DNA from: Flavobacteriales bacterium
Lineage (GTDB): Bacteria; Bacteroidota; Bacteroidia; Flavobacteriales_D; Crocinitomicaceae
Assembly: GCA_013373595.1 (NCBI GenBank)
Contig: JABXHO010000146.1
Span: 1-33,898 of the forward strand
DNA: 33,898 nucleotides
Reading direction: 5' to 3'
How positions within the stretch are numbered: position 1 is the stretch's first letter; each line of letters opens with the position of its first letter. The notes beneath the pieces are model-generated. The model did not search any database, had not been told where the DNA came from, and saw nothing but the letters and a program-made list of their open reading frames with translations. This document shows positions 1 to 7,411 of this stretch, piece after piece. Position numbers and translations under genes: made by a program.

Positions 1-464
1 AATGCGGTAAAAATCGCGACGAAAACAATGGCTGCTCGAGCTTCCTCGGAGATATCTCCGTCAATCTCAATGTCCCAACGTTCGTAGTTGTCCGAAAATA
101 CTGTTCGGATGGAACCGTCAACGTCTCCTGAAATATCCCAGCGTTCCATGTCATCGTTAAACACCGTTTTTATTCGATAGGTTTGACCGCCATCGCGAAC
201 TTCCCACTGTTCGAAATCATTCGAAAAGATGGTTTTTAGGGTAACATTTGATCCGATTTCCCATGAGTCCCAATCATTCGTAAAGGTCGTTCTAATCTGA
301 ATGGAACCGTATTTCCAGTTGTCCCAATCGTCGTTAAACGTAGTTTGAAAGGTCTTTCCGTCCCAATCCCAACGAGATTCATCATTGACAAACGTGGTGG
401 AAAGTCGTTGTGCGTTCACAGAGAATGCACCAAAGAGGAGCAAGAGGAAAAGAAGTCGTTTCAT
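1..464 (-). CDS. Secreted F-x-[ND]-[DN]-x3-W tandem-repeat protein, partial (C-terminus beyond window)
   Basis: The frame is open from an ATG at 464 to the window edge, giving 154 residues. Residues 1-19 form a signal peptide: MKRLL, a Leu/Phe-rich core, then VNA before Gln19. The rest is six degenerate repeats of 18-22 residues with the core [TV]-[TIV]-F-x-[ND]-[DN]-x3-W. The Phe residues are 25, 43, 61, 80, 102 and 123; the Trp residues are 32, 50, 68, 87, 109 and 130, so the Phe-Trp spacing is always seven. Residues between units are polar and Gly-rich, which suggests beta-hairpins. The visible C-terminal end (about residues 139-154) turns hydrophobic. It lies 11 nt after the NatB-like permease stop and is probably co-transcribed with that exporter. 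No Shine-Dalgarno is seen. I do not recognise the family; export is likely, function unknown. Confidence 0.8.
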   Translation of the reverse strand, partial: MKRLLFLLLLFGAFSVNAQRLSTTFVNDESRWDWDGKTFQTTFNDDWDNWKYGSIQIRTTFTNDWDSWEIGSNVTLKTIFSNDFEQWEVRDGGQTYRIKTVFNDDMERWDISGDVDGSIRTVFSDNYERWDIEIDGDISEEARAAIVFVAIFTA

Positions 465-475
465 TCGATACTATT

Positions 476-1666
476 TTATAGAACTATGTTTGTTTCCTTG
501 TCGAAGCGCTTGTATGAAATCACAACGGCTAATACGGCAATTGATACCATCACTGCAAAACTCAAGCCAAGTAATCCAATGTCTAACGTACCAGCAATTA
601 ATTCTTTCGTAGAAAGAACGATATTCACAATAGGAATACAGGCTGTTATGGCGTTGAGTTCAATACCTGGGAAAAATCCAACCATCGCGGGAAGTACCAC
701 AATAATATTCATCGGGGTAATGATACTCTGCGCTTCCTTGAAGCTTTTTGCATACACAGCAATTGGAATCATCAGTCCGGCGAAGAATACAGTGAGAGGG
801 AACAGCAATGCGTAGAGCATAATGATAAACGATGGACTTAATACGCCATGAACGACATTCAGAATTTGTGGATCTTTCACGATGTCAAATACCTGAATGG
901 AAAGGAAAAGTCCGAGCAGGGCAAAGGTCGCGGCAAGAAGTCCCGATAGAACAACAACTCCCATCTTTCCGAATAGAATTTGCCATCTCGCCACAGGTGT
1001 TGTCAACAAGGTTTCGATGGTTCCGCGTTCTTTTTCACCAGTAAAGAGGTCGATTGCAGGATACATACAGCCAATAAATCCAAAGGCAATAAAGATGTAA
1101 GGCAAAAATCCTCCAGCGAGTTTTCCAATCATTTCTTTGGAAGATGCAACATTCGAGTACTGAATGTTCAACGGCTTAATTTGCTCTGCGTTGATGTCCA
1201 ATGCCATGTAGCGCTCTTGCTTCGCAATGGATTCAATGGTTTCCAAATAGGCTTCCGCACGATCTTTCATTCCAATGTCTGTTGCATTGAAAAATACGGT
1301 AACTCCGGCAGGCTTTTTCATGCGCATCGATTGCTCAAAATCTGGACTTGGGAAAATCCCAATTTGTGCAGAGTCGAGCTTAATTGCTGCTTTCAGTTCT
1401 GTCGTGTCTTTGTACACGGTGATGCTCTTTTTTCCCAGATTTTCGGGCAAGAGTTCCAACTGTTGAAAGACGTAATTCTCTGGTTCCCCCACGATACCAA
1501 TCTCAACAGTTTTTTCTGCAGCTTCTTTTGAAAAGGATTCAGAAACGGAAACAAATAGGGTGAGGATAATTGGGAAAATCAATACGGGAATCACCAACAT
1601 CATAATCAATGTTCGTCGATCGCGAAGTGTATCTTTCAGTTCTTTTTTGAAGATGGTGAAAATCAT
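476..1666 (-). CDS. ABC-2 type exporter permease, NatB-like
   Basis: This 396-residue inner-membrane protein has the typical ABC-2/NatB layout. A short cytoplasmic start (MIFTIFKKELKDTLRDRRTL) leads into a first membrane helix at about residues 22-41. A large extracytoplasmic domain follows to about residue 180. Five or so further helices follow, interrupted by the conserved cytoplasmic segment FTGEKERGTIETLL after the second helix. The family pairs with a NatA ATPase to pump out Na+ or other substrates; the substrate cannot be read from sequence. The start overlaps the ATPase stop by 4 nt, so the two are translationally coupled. Length is normal for the family. The family assignment is firm and the Na+ specificity is only a family label. 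Confidence 0.88.
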   Translation of the reverse strand: MIFTIFKKELKDTLRDRRTLIMMLVIPVLIFPIILTLFVSVSESFSKEAAEKTVEIGIVGEPENYVFQQLELLPENLGKKSITVYKDTTELKAAIKLDSAQIGIFPSPDFEQSMRMKKPAGVTVFFNATDIGMKDRAEAYLETIESIAKQERYMALDINAEQIKPLNIQYSNVASSKEMIGKLAGGFLPYIFIAFGFIGCMYPAIDLFTGEKERGTIETLLTTPVARWQILFGKMGVVVLSGLLAATFALLGLFLSIQVFDIVKDPQILNVVHGVLSPSFIIMLYALLFPLTVFFAGLMIPIAVYAKSFKEAQSIITPMNIIVVLPAMVGFFPGIELNAITACIPIVNIVLSTKELIAGTLDIGLLGLSFAVMVSIAVLAVVISYKRFDKETNIVL

Positions 1667-2439
1667 GCGTTCTCAGTTTTTGTCTCGTTAACGATTCGAA
1701 TAAATTCTGCTGTCAAATTCGGTGCTTGCATGTTTTGTCGAAAATCGACCATGGTTCCGCTGTGGAGCAAGTTTCCTTTGTGGATAATCGCAATGTCATC
1801 ACATAGTAGGTCTACTTCACTCATAATGTGACTGGAAAAGATCACTGTTTTTCCTTCATTTTTACAATCACGAATAAGCTTGATGATGTTTTCTGCTGTA
1901 ATCACATCCAAACCGCTGGTTGGCTCATCAAAGACAACGACCTCTGGATCGTGAATCATTGTTCGACAGATAGACACTTTCTGCTTCATTCCTGTAGATA
2001 GTTTTCCTATGCGTTTGCCTTGGAAGTCGTGCATGTCGAGCAAGGTGTATAATTTTTCCTTTCGCTGGGCACATACGTTCTTGGGAATGTCATACAAATC
2101 AGCAAAGTACTGAATCAATTCATTCGGAGTAAGTCGGGCGTACAACCCTGTAGATCCTGTTAAAAAACCAATTTTCTTACGCGCTTCACGTGGATCTTCA
2201 CTCACATCAATTCCACATATTTTGATAGAACCAGAGCTTGGTTTGAAAATGGTGGAGAGCATTCGCATCGTTGTTGTTTTTCCTGCACCGTTTGGTCCGA
2301 GCAAGGAAAAAATGCGGCCTGGTTGGCAGGTGAAGCTAATGCCGTTTACAGCAATGGCCTTTTTCGCTGTTGTATTGAGCTCTTTCTGCTGTTGCTTGGA
2401 GAGCGAAAATTCTTTTCGAAGGTTACTTACTTCTATCAT
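1663..2439 (-). CDS. ABC transporter ATP-binding protein, NatA-like
   Basis: This 258-residue cytoplasmic ATPase has Walker A GPNGAGKT at residues 48-55, the signature LSTGMKQK at 147-154, Walker B VVVFDE at 167-172 followed by PTSGLD, and the switch histidine in SSH at about 204. An insertion at about residues 13-28 (SKQQQKELNTTAKK) sits before the first core strand, as in many NatA proteins. It energises the permease encoded next on the same strand (4-nt overlap). It is divergent from the HlyD/MacB operon, with 196 nt between the starts. No clear TAnnTTTG element lies immediately upstream. An imperfect TACTTTAT (TTTA in place of TTTG) is visible on the minus strand about 30 nt before the start. 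Confidence 0.92.
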   Translation of the reverse strand: MIEVSNLRKEFSLSKQQQKELNTTAKKAIAVNGISFTCQPGRIFSLLGPNGAGKTTTMRMLSTIFKPSSGSIKICGIDVSEDPREARKKIGFLTGSTGLYARLTPNELIQYFADLYDIPKNVCAQRKEKLYTLLDMHDFQGKRIGKLSTGMKQKVSICRTMIHDPEVVVFDEPTSGLDVITAENIIKLIRDCKNEGKTVIFSSHIMSEVDLLCDDIAIIHKGNLLHSGTMVDFRQNMQAPNLTAEFIRIVNETKTENA

Positions 2440-2560
2440 AAGGTTCCGTTTAAGATCACTTCATTTCGTAAAAATAAAGTATCAGCTAAAAGTCGTGATT
2501 TGTTTTCAATTGGAACAGGAATTTACAGGAGCGGAAGCATAGAGTTGTGAGTGTACCAAA

Positions 2561-2572
2561 ACCAGTACTGGT
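2561..2572. promoter_or_regulatory. 12-bp perfect palindrome in divergent intergenic region (candidate operator)
   Basis: ACCAGTACTGGT is a perfect palindrome. It lies 63 nt before the efflux-operon ATG and 121 nt before the NatA-like start. The position suits a dimeric repressor or activator, but no regulator gene is nearby, so the role is inference. Confidence 0.35.
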
Positions 2573-2623
2573 GAAATTTCGATAAACCTATCAAAAGTCA
2601 TTTTTTTTGAACAATCCTTCCCT

Positions 2624-2630
2624 TACCTTG
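2624..2630 (+). promoter_or_regulatory. Possible promoter element of the efflux operon (TACCTTG)
   Basis: TACCTTG resembles the Bacteroidota -7 element TAnnTTTG with one T missing. It ends 5 nt before the ATG at 2636, the same geometry as the leaderless-type promoters elsewhere in the window. A TTTG lies at 2606-2609, closer than the usual -33 spacing. It is therefore a weak call. Confidence 0.35.
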
Positions 2631-2635
2631 TGAAC

Positions 2636-3730
2636 ATGAGAAATAGCTTATCCATTAGTGCTCTTGCTATAAGTTTCGTTTTGTTGCTTTCGGCGTGCAG
2701 CGAAGATCGAATGTCGTACACAGTAAAACGAGAAAAGATTGTTGAAGCGGTGTACTCAAGTATCAGTATTGAAGCAGATGAAACATATACGGTTACTTCG
2801 GTCGTTAGCGGCTATATTGAGGAATTCGCTGTAGAAATTGGAGATTCGGTAACCATTGGACAAGAGTTGTTCAAAGTGAGGGATGTGCAAGCATCTGCAA
2901 GCAGTTCAAATGCTGAGTTGGCATATGAAATGGCCAGAAGAAACTTATCGGGCGATTTGAGTTTACTGGAAGATATTCGCTTGAATATTGAAGATGCGTT
3001 TCTCAAGCGCCGCAATGATTCGATCAATCATGAAAGGAATAAGGCCTTGTTCAATAAAGAGTTGTTGACAGAAGTGGAGTTTGAGCAGAGTGAACTCGTG
3101 TTTCAACGCTCGAAGAATGCGCACATTGCCTTGGTGAAAAAGCTGCATCGAACGGAGAAAGAGTTGAAAACTTCACTGTCGCAAGCGAGGAATAATTTTG
3201 CGTCGAGCGCTTCTAGAAATCAAGATGCTGCTGTGCGGAGCAAAATAGACGGCATGGTGTACGACATTATGAAGGAGGACGGAGAGTTTGCCGCGATGCA
3301 GGAACCAATTGCGATTGTTGGATCGAGCACAGATTTTAAAATTATGATGCTCATCGATGAGGTCGATGTCGTTCGGATAAAGCGTGGACAAAAGATTTAT
3401 GTTTCGCTTGAAGCATATCCAAATAGCACCTTTGAAGCGCACGTGACCAAAGTGAACCCAAAAATGGACACACGAACGCAAACATTCGAAGTGGAAGGCG
3501 AGTTTGATGTGGCACCTGAATCACTCTACATGGGACTTACAGGCGAAGGAAATATTGTGATTGATGAGCGGGAGAATGTGCTGACAATCCCACGAGAATT
3601 CTTGATAGGTAACAACAAAGTTGAGACGGAGGAAGGTCAGGTAAAGGTGAAAGTTGGTGCAAAAAGTTTGAGTCATGTAGAGATTTTGGAAGGACTCAAG
3701 GAAGGACAAGTAATCTTCAAACCTGAATAA
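2636..3730 (+). CDS. HlyD/MacA-family periplasmic adaptor lipoprotein
   Basis: This 364-residue membrane-fusion protein starts at ATG 2636; a GTG two codons upstream is also in frame but less likely. Residues 1-21 are a lipoprotein signal with lipobox LSAC (Cys21 followed by Ser), so it should be lipidated. Next come a split biotinyl-lipoyl-like half (ETYTVTSVVSGYIEEF), a helical hairpin at about residues 85-200 rich in Lys/Glu, the second lipoyl half (RSKIDGMVYDIMKEDGEF), and beta-barrel domains to the C-terminus. Adaptors of this class link an inner-membrane ABC exporter to an outer-membrane channel. Its stop codon overlaps the next ATG (TAATG). The gene order HlyD-FtsX-LolD resembles the DevBCA and split MacAB arrangements; no TolC-like gene is in the window. 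Confidence 0.9.
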   Translation: MRNSLSISALAISFVLLLSACSEDRMSYTVKREKIVEAVYSSISIEADETYTVTSVVSGYIEEFAVEIGDSVTIGQELFKVRDVQASASSSNAELAYEMARRNLSGDLSLLEDIRLNIEDAFLKRRNDSINHERNKALFNKELLTEVEFEQSELVFQRSKNAHIALVKKLHRTEKELKTSLSQARNNFASSASRNQDAAVRSKIDGMVYDIMKEDGEFAAMQEPIAIVGSSTDFKIMMLIDEVDVVRIKRGQKIYVSLEAYPNSTFEAHVTKVNPKMDTRTQTFEVEGEFDVAPESLYMGLTGEGNIVIDERENVLTIPREFLIGNNKVETEEGQVKVKVGAKSLSHVEILEGLKEGQVIFKPE

Positions 3731-4989
3731 TGAAGTTTAGCGTTATTTTATCGATTTCAAAGACACACCTGATTTCTCGTAGAAAGCAGACGGTTGTTGC
3801 TGCATTGGGTGTCACTTTTGGGATTGGTGCGTACATCATTATGATGAGTTTCATGACAGGACTCAATGGCTTGCTGGATGGCTTGGTATTGAACCGTACG
3901 CCACATGTTCACTTATATACGGAAGAGGTGCCATCCGTGAATCAGCCGATTCACAAAGTGGAAAAATACAAAGACCAAACGAAGTTTGTTTACTCCGTAA
4001 AACCAAAGCGGAAACGTCCACAAATTCACAACGCCTTGCCCATTTTGGATATGTTGAAGAAACACCCGAAAGTGGCAGGAATAACGCCTCAGGTGCGGGC
4101 GCAAGGATTTTATTTGGCGGGACAAACACAATTAAACGCGTCCATTCTTGGCGTCGACGTACTCAAGGAAGCCGATTTGTACAATTTGAGGGATTACATT
4201 GTAGAAGGTTCGGTTCTTGATTTGGCAGCCAATGACAAAGGCATTATTATCGGTAAAGGAGCCGCTGAAAAGCTGTCGTTAACGGTGGGTGATTTGGTAC
4301 AAATCGGAACGATTGAGGGAGAAGTATTTCCGCTGAAGATTGTTGGATTCTATCAATCTGGATTAGCTGACATCGATGATATCCAGAGTTATGTTAACTT
4401 GAAAACAGCTCAACGCATTATCGGAGAATCGGCGGATTACATCACGGATCTCAATGTAAAATTATTGGACATGAAGAATGCTCCAGCGATGGCGAAGGAC
4501 TTGGGAAAACAATTCGATGTGGCTTCGGTAGATATTCAAACGGCAAATGCGCAATTCGACTCAGGAACAAGCATTCGTAATATGATCTCCTACGCGGTGT
4601 CCATTGCGCTGTTGATTGTTGCAGGTTTTGGAATCTATAATATCTTAAACATGCTGATTTACGAGAAGATGAATGATATTGCCATTTTGAAAGCAACGGG
4701 TTTCTCCGGGAAAGATGTGCGCAGAATCTTCATTAGTCAGGCGGTGATCATCGGGTTCTTTGGCGGCCTTTTTGGACTGGTCTTGGGTTATTTGGTTTCG
4801 TGGCTCATTAGCACAGTGCCATTTGAATCGGAAGCACTCCCTACACTGAAAACAATGCCCGTCAATTTTGAAACGTCATTTTACTTTATCGGAATGATCT
4901 TCGCCATGGTGTCCACATTTTTGGCGGGATACCTACCTTCGAAGAAAGCAGAACGCATCGATCCCGTAGAAATAATTAGAGGTCAGTAG
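3730..4989 (+). CDS. FtsX/MacB-family ABC exporter permease
   Basis: This 419-residue inner-membrane protein has the MacB/LolC topology. One N-terminal helix lies at about residues 20-42 (VVAALGVTFGIGAYIIMMSF). A large periplasmic domain follows to about residue 275. Three C-terminal helices lie at about 283-306, 335-362 and 380-402, and the protein ends in the conserved cytoplasmic tail KKAERIDPVEIIRGQ. The C-terminal FtsX-like segment contains NDIAILKATGFSGKDV, a typical coupling region. It acts as a mechanotransmission permease with the ATPase two bases downstream and the adaptor immediately upstream. The cargo is unknown; lipid, lipoprotein or drug export are all family precedents. Confidence 0.92.
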   Translation: MKFSVILSISKTHLISRRKQTVVAALGVTFGIGAYIIMMSFMTGLNGLLDGLVLNRTPHVHLYTEEVPSVNQPIHKVEKYKDQTKFVYSVKPKRKRPQIHNALPILDMLKKHPKVAGITPQVRAQGFYLAGQTQLNASILGVDVLKEADLYNLRDYIVEGSVLDLAANDKGIIIGKGAAEKLSLTVGDLVQIGTIEGEVFPLKIVGFYQSGLADIDDIQSYVNLKTAQRIIGESADYITDLNVKLLDMKNAPAMAKDLGKQFDVASVDIQTANAQFDSGTSIRNMISYAVSIALLIVAGFGIYNILNMLIYEKMNDIAILKATGFSGKDVRRIFISQAVIIGFFGGLFGLVLGYLVSWLISTVPFESEALPTLKTMPVNFETSFYFIGMIFAMVSTFLAGYLPSKKAERIDPVEIIRGQ

Positions 4990-4991
4990 CT

Positions 4992-5666
4992 ATGATTCCA
5001 GCATTAGAAGCAAAAAATATCAATAAATACTTTCGAGAACCAGTGAATTTTCACGTCTTGAAGGATATCTCCTTGCACATTGATCCAGGTGAATTCACGT
5101 CAATTATGGGAAAGTCGGGGTGTGGTAAATCTACCTTGCTCTATATTTTGTCTACAATGGATACCGATTATGAAGGAGATTTGTTCATTAATGGACAGAA
5201 CGTGAGTCAGCTGAATACGGATGATCATGCGCACATTCGCAACGAAAGCATTGGCTTTGTTTTTCAATTTCATTATCTCTTGTCAGAATTTAGCGTATTG
5301 GAAAATGTGATGTTGCCTGCCAAGAAACTCGGGAAGAAATCATTTGAAGAAATCGAACACGATGCAATGGAAAAGCTACGCTTACTCGGAATTGATGATC
5401 AAGCATTAAAACTGTCAAGTCGAATTTCTGGGGGACAAAAACAACGCGTAGCCATTGCTCGATCACTCATCAACGATCCTGTTATCATTATGGGAGATGA
5501 ACCTACAGGAAACCTGGATAGTAAGAATTCTGATATTGTATTCAATATCTTTCAAGAGTTGTCACACGAACAAGGACTTTCCCTTTTGATCGTTACGCAC
5601 GATGATGATTTCGCTCATCGAACGGATCGTATTATCACCATGGAAGACGGACGGATAATTAGTTGA
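4992..5666 (+). CDS. LolD/MacB-type ABC transporter ATP-binding protein
   Basis: This 224-residue ATPase starts 2 nt after the permease stop. Walker A is GKSGCGKST at about residues 39-47, the signature is SGGQKQRVAIARSL at about 145, and Walker B is IIMGDEPTGNLD. The GNLDS ending and the short length are those of the LolD/FtsE/MacB-N group that pairs with FtsX-type permeases. It is the last gene of the operon: 7 nt later the stop codon of the convergent nuclease gene begins, and I see no hairpin terminator between them. Confidence 0.93.
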   Translation: MIPALEAKNINKYFREPVNFHVLKDISLHIDPGEFTSIMGKSGCGKSTLLYILSTMDTDYEGDLFINGQNVSQLNTDDHAHIRNESIGFVFQFHYLLSEFSVLENVMLPAKKLGKKSFEEIEHDAMEKLRLLGIDDQALKLSSRISGGQKQRVAIARSLINDPVIIMGDEPTGNLDSKNSDIVFNIFQELSHEQGLSLLIVTHDDDFAHRTDRIITMEDGRIIS

Positions 5667-5673
5667 AAATCGA

Positions 5674-6684
5674 CTACTCGCAGATTCTTCCTTTGTGAAC
5701 GCCACTGTGGAACATGTCATCAATGCTCTTCATGTCTTCCAGTAAGGCTTGAGAAGGTGGAGTGTTCTGAAGCTTGTTCAAGTCCGGTTGCCCCGCATCG
5801 ACCCATGCCGTATACCAAATTGATCCAACAGCTAAAATGGCAGCACGCAAACGACGCTCAACCATGCCATTCATACGTTTATGGTATGCTTGCGAAAATT
5901 CGTAGGAATAGACTTTTATTGTCGTGTTTCCGCGACGCTCGAAGCTATACTTTTTGTCGGGGTCCATTTCTGCCGTCAGGTCGCGCTCGATTTGAAGCAC
6001 TGAATCTACGGCGTAATGTGAGCCTTTCACTGCCTCCCAAATGTATGGTCCGAGCTTTTCGACGTAGGCTGCTTTCCCAATGAAATAATCGTAGTTTTCA
6101 TCGTTGATTTCAACCAAACGACTTTCCCAAAGTCCGTGAATCCCTTTTTGATTGGTCATCTGACCGTTGTAATTTTCTGTTGTGTGCAACGGAACATGTG
6201 CATCACCAATATAGTGACCAATGTCTGCCGAATATTTGAGTATCAAATCAACATTTTGGCTTTCGAAGGCGCGTTGCAATCGATACTTCATCACTTGGAT
6301 GTGCCATGGAACAATTCCATAGGCTTGAAGCGTGTCTTCCGTGTATTTTTCCACAGCATCATCCCAACGTTGCGGCATTACTTCGAACGGATCTTCTCCG
6401 TTTTTTACATAATGGTCAATATCGATGTAATGACGTTGTGCTTCGCCATCTACCGCATATCTCCGTTTATCGGGGTCTACCGAATGTTCTGTCAAAAACT
6501 CAATATGCTCTTTGTAAAAGCCGAACATTTCCTGCGGAAGTGTAAAGGTGGCAATTCGATTAATGCGTTGATGACCGAAAAATCCCCATTTCTTTCGCGT
6601 TTGGCGATCTTTTGTAGTAGAGGCAATCAGAAGTACTGGTAAGATAACCAGCAAGGTCCATTTATAGTTTGACAAGTTTACCAT
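5674..6684 (-). CDS. S1/P1-nuclease-like zinc-dependent hydrolase
   Basis: This 336-residue exported or membrane-anchored enzyme has a hydrophobic segment at about residues 10-21. Positions equivalent to the nine zinc ligands of P1 nuclease can be traced by spacing: Trp33 and His38 (WGFFGH), Asp70 and His85 (15 apart), His157, Asp161 and His167 (GHYIGDAHVPLH), then His183 and Glu187 (HGLWE) where the family usually has Asp. The family cleaves single-stranded nucleic acids or phosphoesters using three Zn2+ ions. Related Bacteroidota proteins are often named zinc-dependent phospholipase C, so the substrate is open. The Trp whose free amino group binds zinc in P1 nuclease lies behind a charged linker (KDRQTRKK) rather than at an obvious signal-peptidase site. 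The gene overlaps the end of the ComB-like gene by 23 nt. Confidence 0.82.
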   Translation of the reverse strand: MVNLSNYKWTLLVILPVLLIASTTKDRQTRKKWGFFGHQRINRIATFTLPQEMFGFYKEHIEFLTEHSVDPDKRRYAVDGEAQRHYIDIDHYVKNGEDPFEVMPQRWDDAVEKYTEDTLQAYGIVPWHIQVMKYRLQRAFESQNVDLILKYSADIGHYIGDAHVPLHTTENYNGQMTNQKGIHGLWESRLVEINDENYDYFIGKAAYVEKLGPYIWEAVKGSHYAVDSVLQIERDLTAEMDPDKKYSFERRGNTTIKVYSYEFSQAYHKRMNGMVERRLRAAILAVGSIWYTAWVDAGQPDLNKLQNTPPSQALLEDMKSIDDMFHSGVHKGRICE

Positions 6685-7381
6685 CTTTTAATATCGGGAT
6701 CACGTTGGTTTGATTTGGAGTTAAGCAGTACTTAATGTCCTCATTCAAATTCAAGTTTTTTAACCTTCTTCGATGCGAACTTGCCTTCAAAAACCCCATG
6801 TAGCGGTCCCATGCTGAAAGATACAAATATTTTGCCGCAATTGACGAGTCTTCATCTGAGGTGAATTGTCCTGTGGAGAGTAAGTATTCTGAAATGGCTC
6901 CTGCACAAATCGTGTCCTCCAAATTGAATTTATCTTGCCATCCTGAGCACAGGCAAAGGGTGTTTTTATTTTGTTCAACAAGCCACTCACACAAGGCGTC
7001 AAGGTTATTCAGTGATCCAACGACAACCGTTTCAGCACCTTTGGCGATGTTGAGCGCCTTTGTTCCGTTCGTTGTCGTTAAAACAACTTCTTTATCCTTC
7101 AACTCATCGTTCATGTATGAGTAAGGCGAGTTTCCAAAGTCGAACCCTTCAACGATTTGTCCTTTTCGTTCAGCTCCAACCAAGTATCCTTTGTCCTTGT
7201 ATTCTTGAGCTTCCTCGATTGTCGATACGGGAATAATCGATTTTATTCCATTGTGAAATGCTGCGCAGATAGCAGAAGTTGCTCTCAAAACATCAATAAC
7301 AACAACAATTTCGTATTCGTCTTTAAAATATTCGTACTCCCCGGGAGTGAAGCACACTTCAATATGTTTACGATTGTCCAT
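6662..7381 (-). CDS. comB: 2-phosphosulfolactate phosphatase family protein (ComB-like)
   Basis: This is a 239-residue cytoplasmic protein. I chose ATG 7381, which lies 4 nt after a clean promoter element, over an in-frame ATG 24 nt upstream. Family features include the N-terminal segment VVVIDVLRATSAI, GAERKGQ followed by GFDFGNSP, the TTTNGTKAL motif, and VVVGSLNNLDAL. ComB hydrolyses 2-phosphosulfolactate to sulfolactate, a step in coenzyme M synthesis in methanogens. No ComA or ComC homologue lies in this window, so the physiological substrate here is uncertain. The downstream nuclease gene overlaps it by 23 nt. Confidence 0.85.
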   Translation of the reverse strand: MDNRKHIEVCFTPGEYEYFKDEYEIVVVIDVLRATSAICAAFHNGIKSIIPVSTIEEAQEYKDKGYLVGAERKGQIVEGFDFGNSPYSYMNDELKDKEVVLTTTNGTKALNIAKGAETVVVGSLNNLDALCEWLVEQNKNTLCLCSGWQDKFNLEDTICAGAISEYLLSTGQFTSDEDSSIAAKYLYLSAWDRYMGFLKASSHRRRLKNLNLNEDIKYCLTPNQTNVIPILKDGKLVKL

Positions 7382-7385
7382 TCGG

Positions 7386-7393
7386 CAAAAATA
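7386..7393 (-). promoter_or_regulatory. TAnnTTTG promoter of comB-like gene, leaderless geometry
   Basis: On the minus strand TATTTTTG ends 4 nt before the ATG at 7381. A TTG lies 19 nt upstream of it (7415-7413), the canonical Bacteroidota -33/-7 arrangement. Transcription should begin at or beside the start codon. It places a promoter between the acyltransferase and comB-like genes. Confidence 0.7.
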
Positions 7394-7411
7394 GTGAAAC
7401 TCCAAAGTAAA

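Noticed and set aside
345-815. A 156-residue plus-strand open frame across the repeat-protein and NatB region
   Set aside because: It is antisense to two well-supported genes, has no recognisable motif and low-complexity hydrophobic content typical of an antisense shadow.
980-1531. A 183-residue plus-strand open frame
   Set aside because: Entirely antisense to the NatB-like permease, rich in Cys/Phe as expected from reverse-frame reading, with no family match.
2601-2609. Run of T residues before the efflux operon considered as a terminator
   Set aside because: No stem precedes it in the plus orientation, and no gene ends there.
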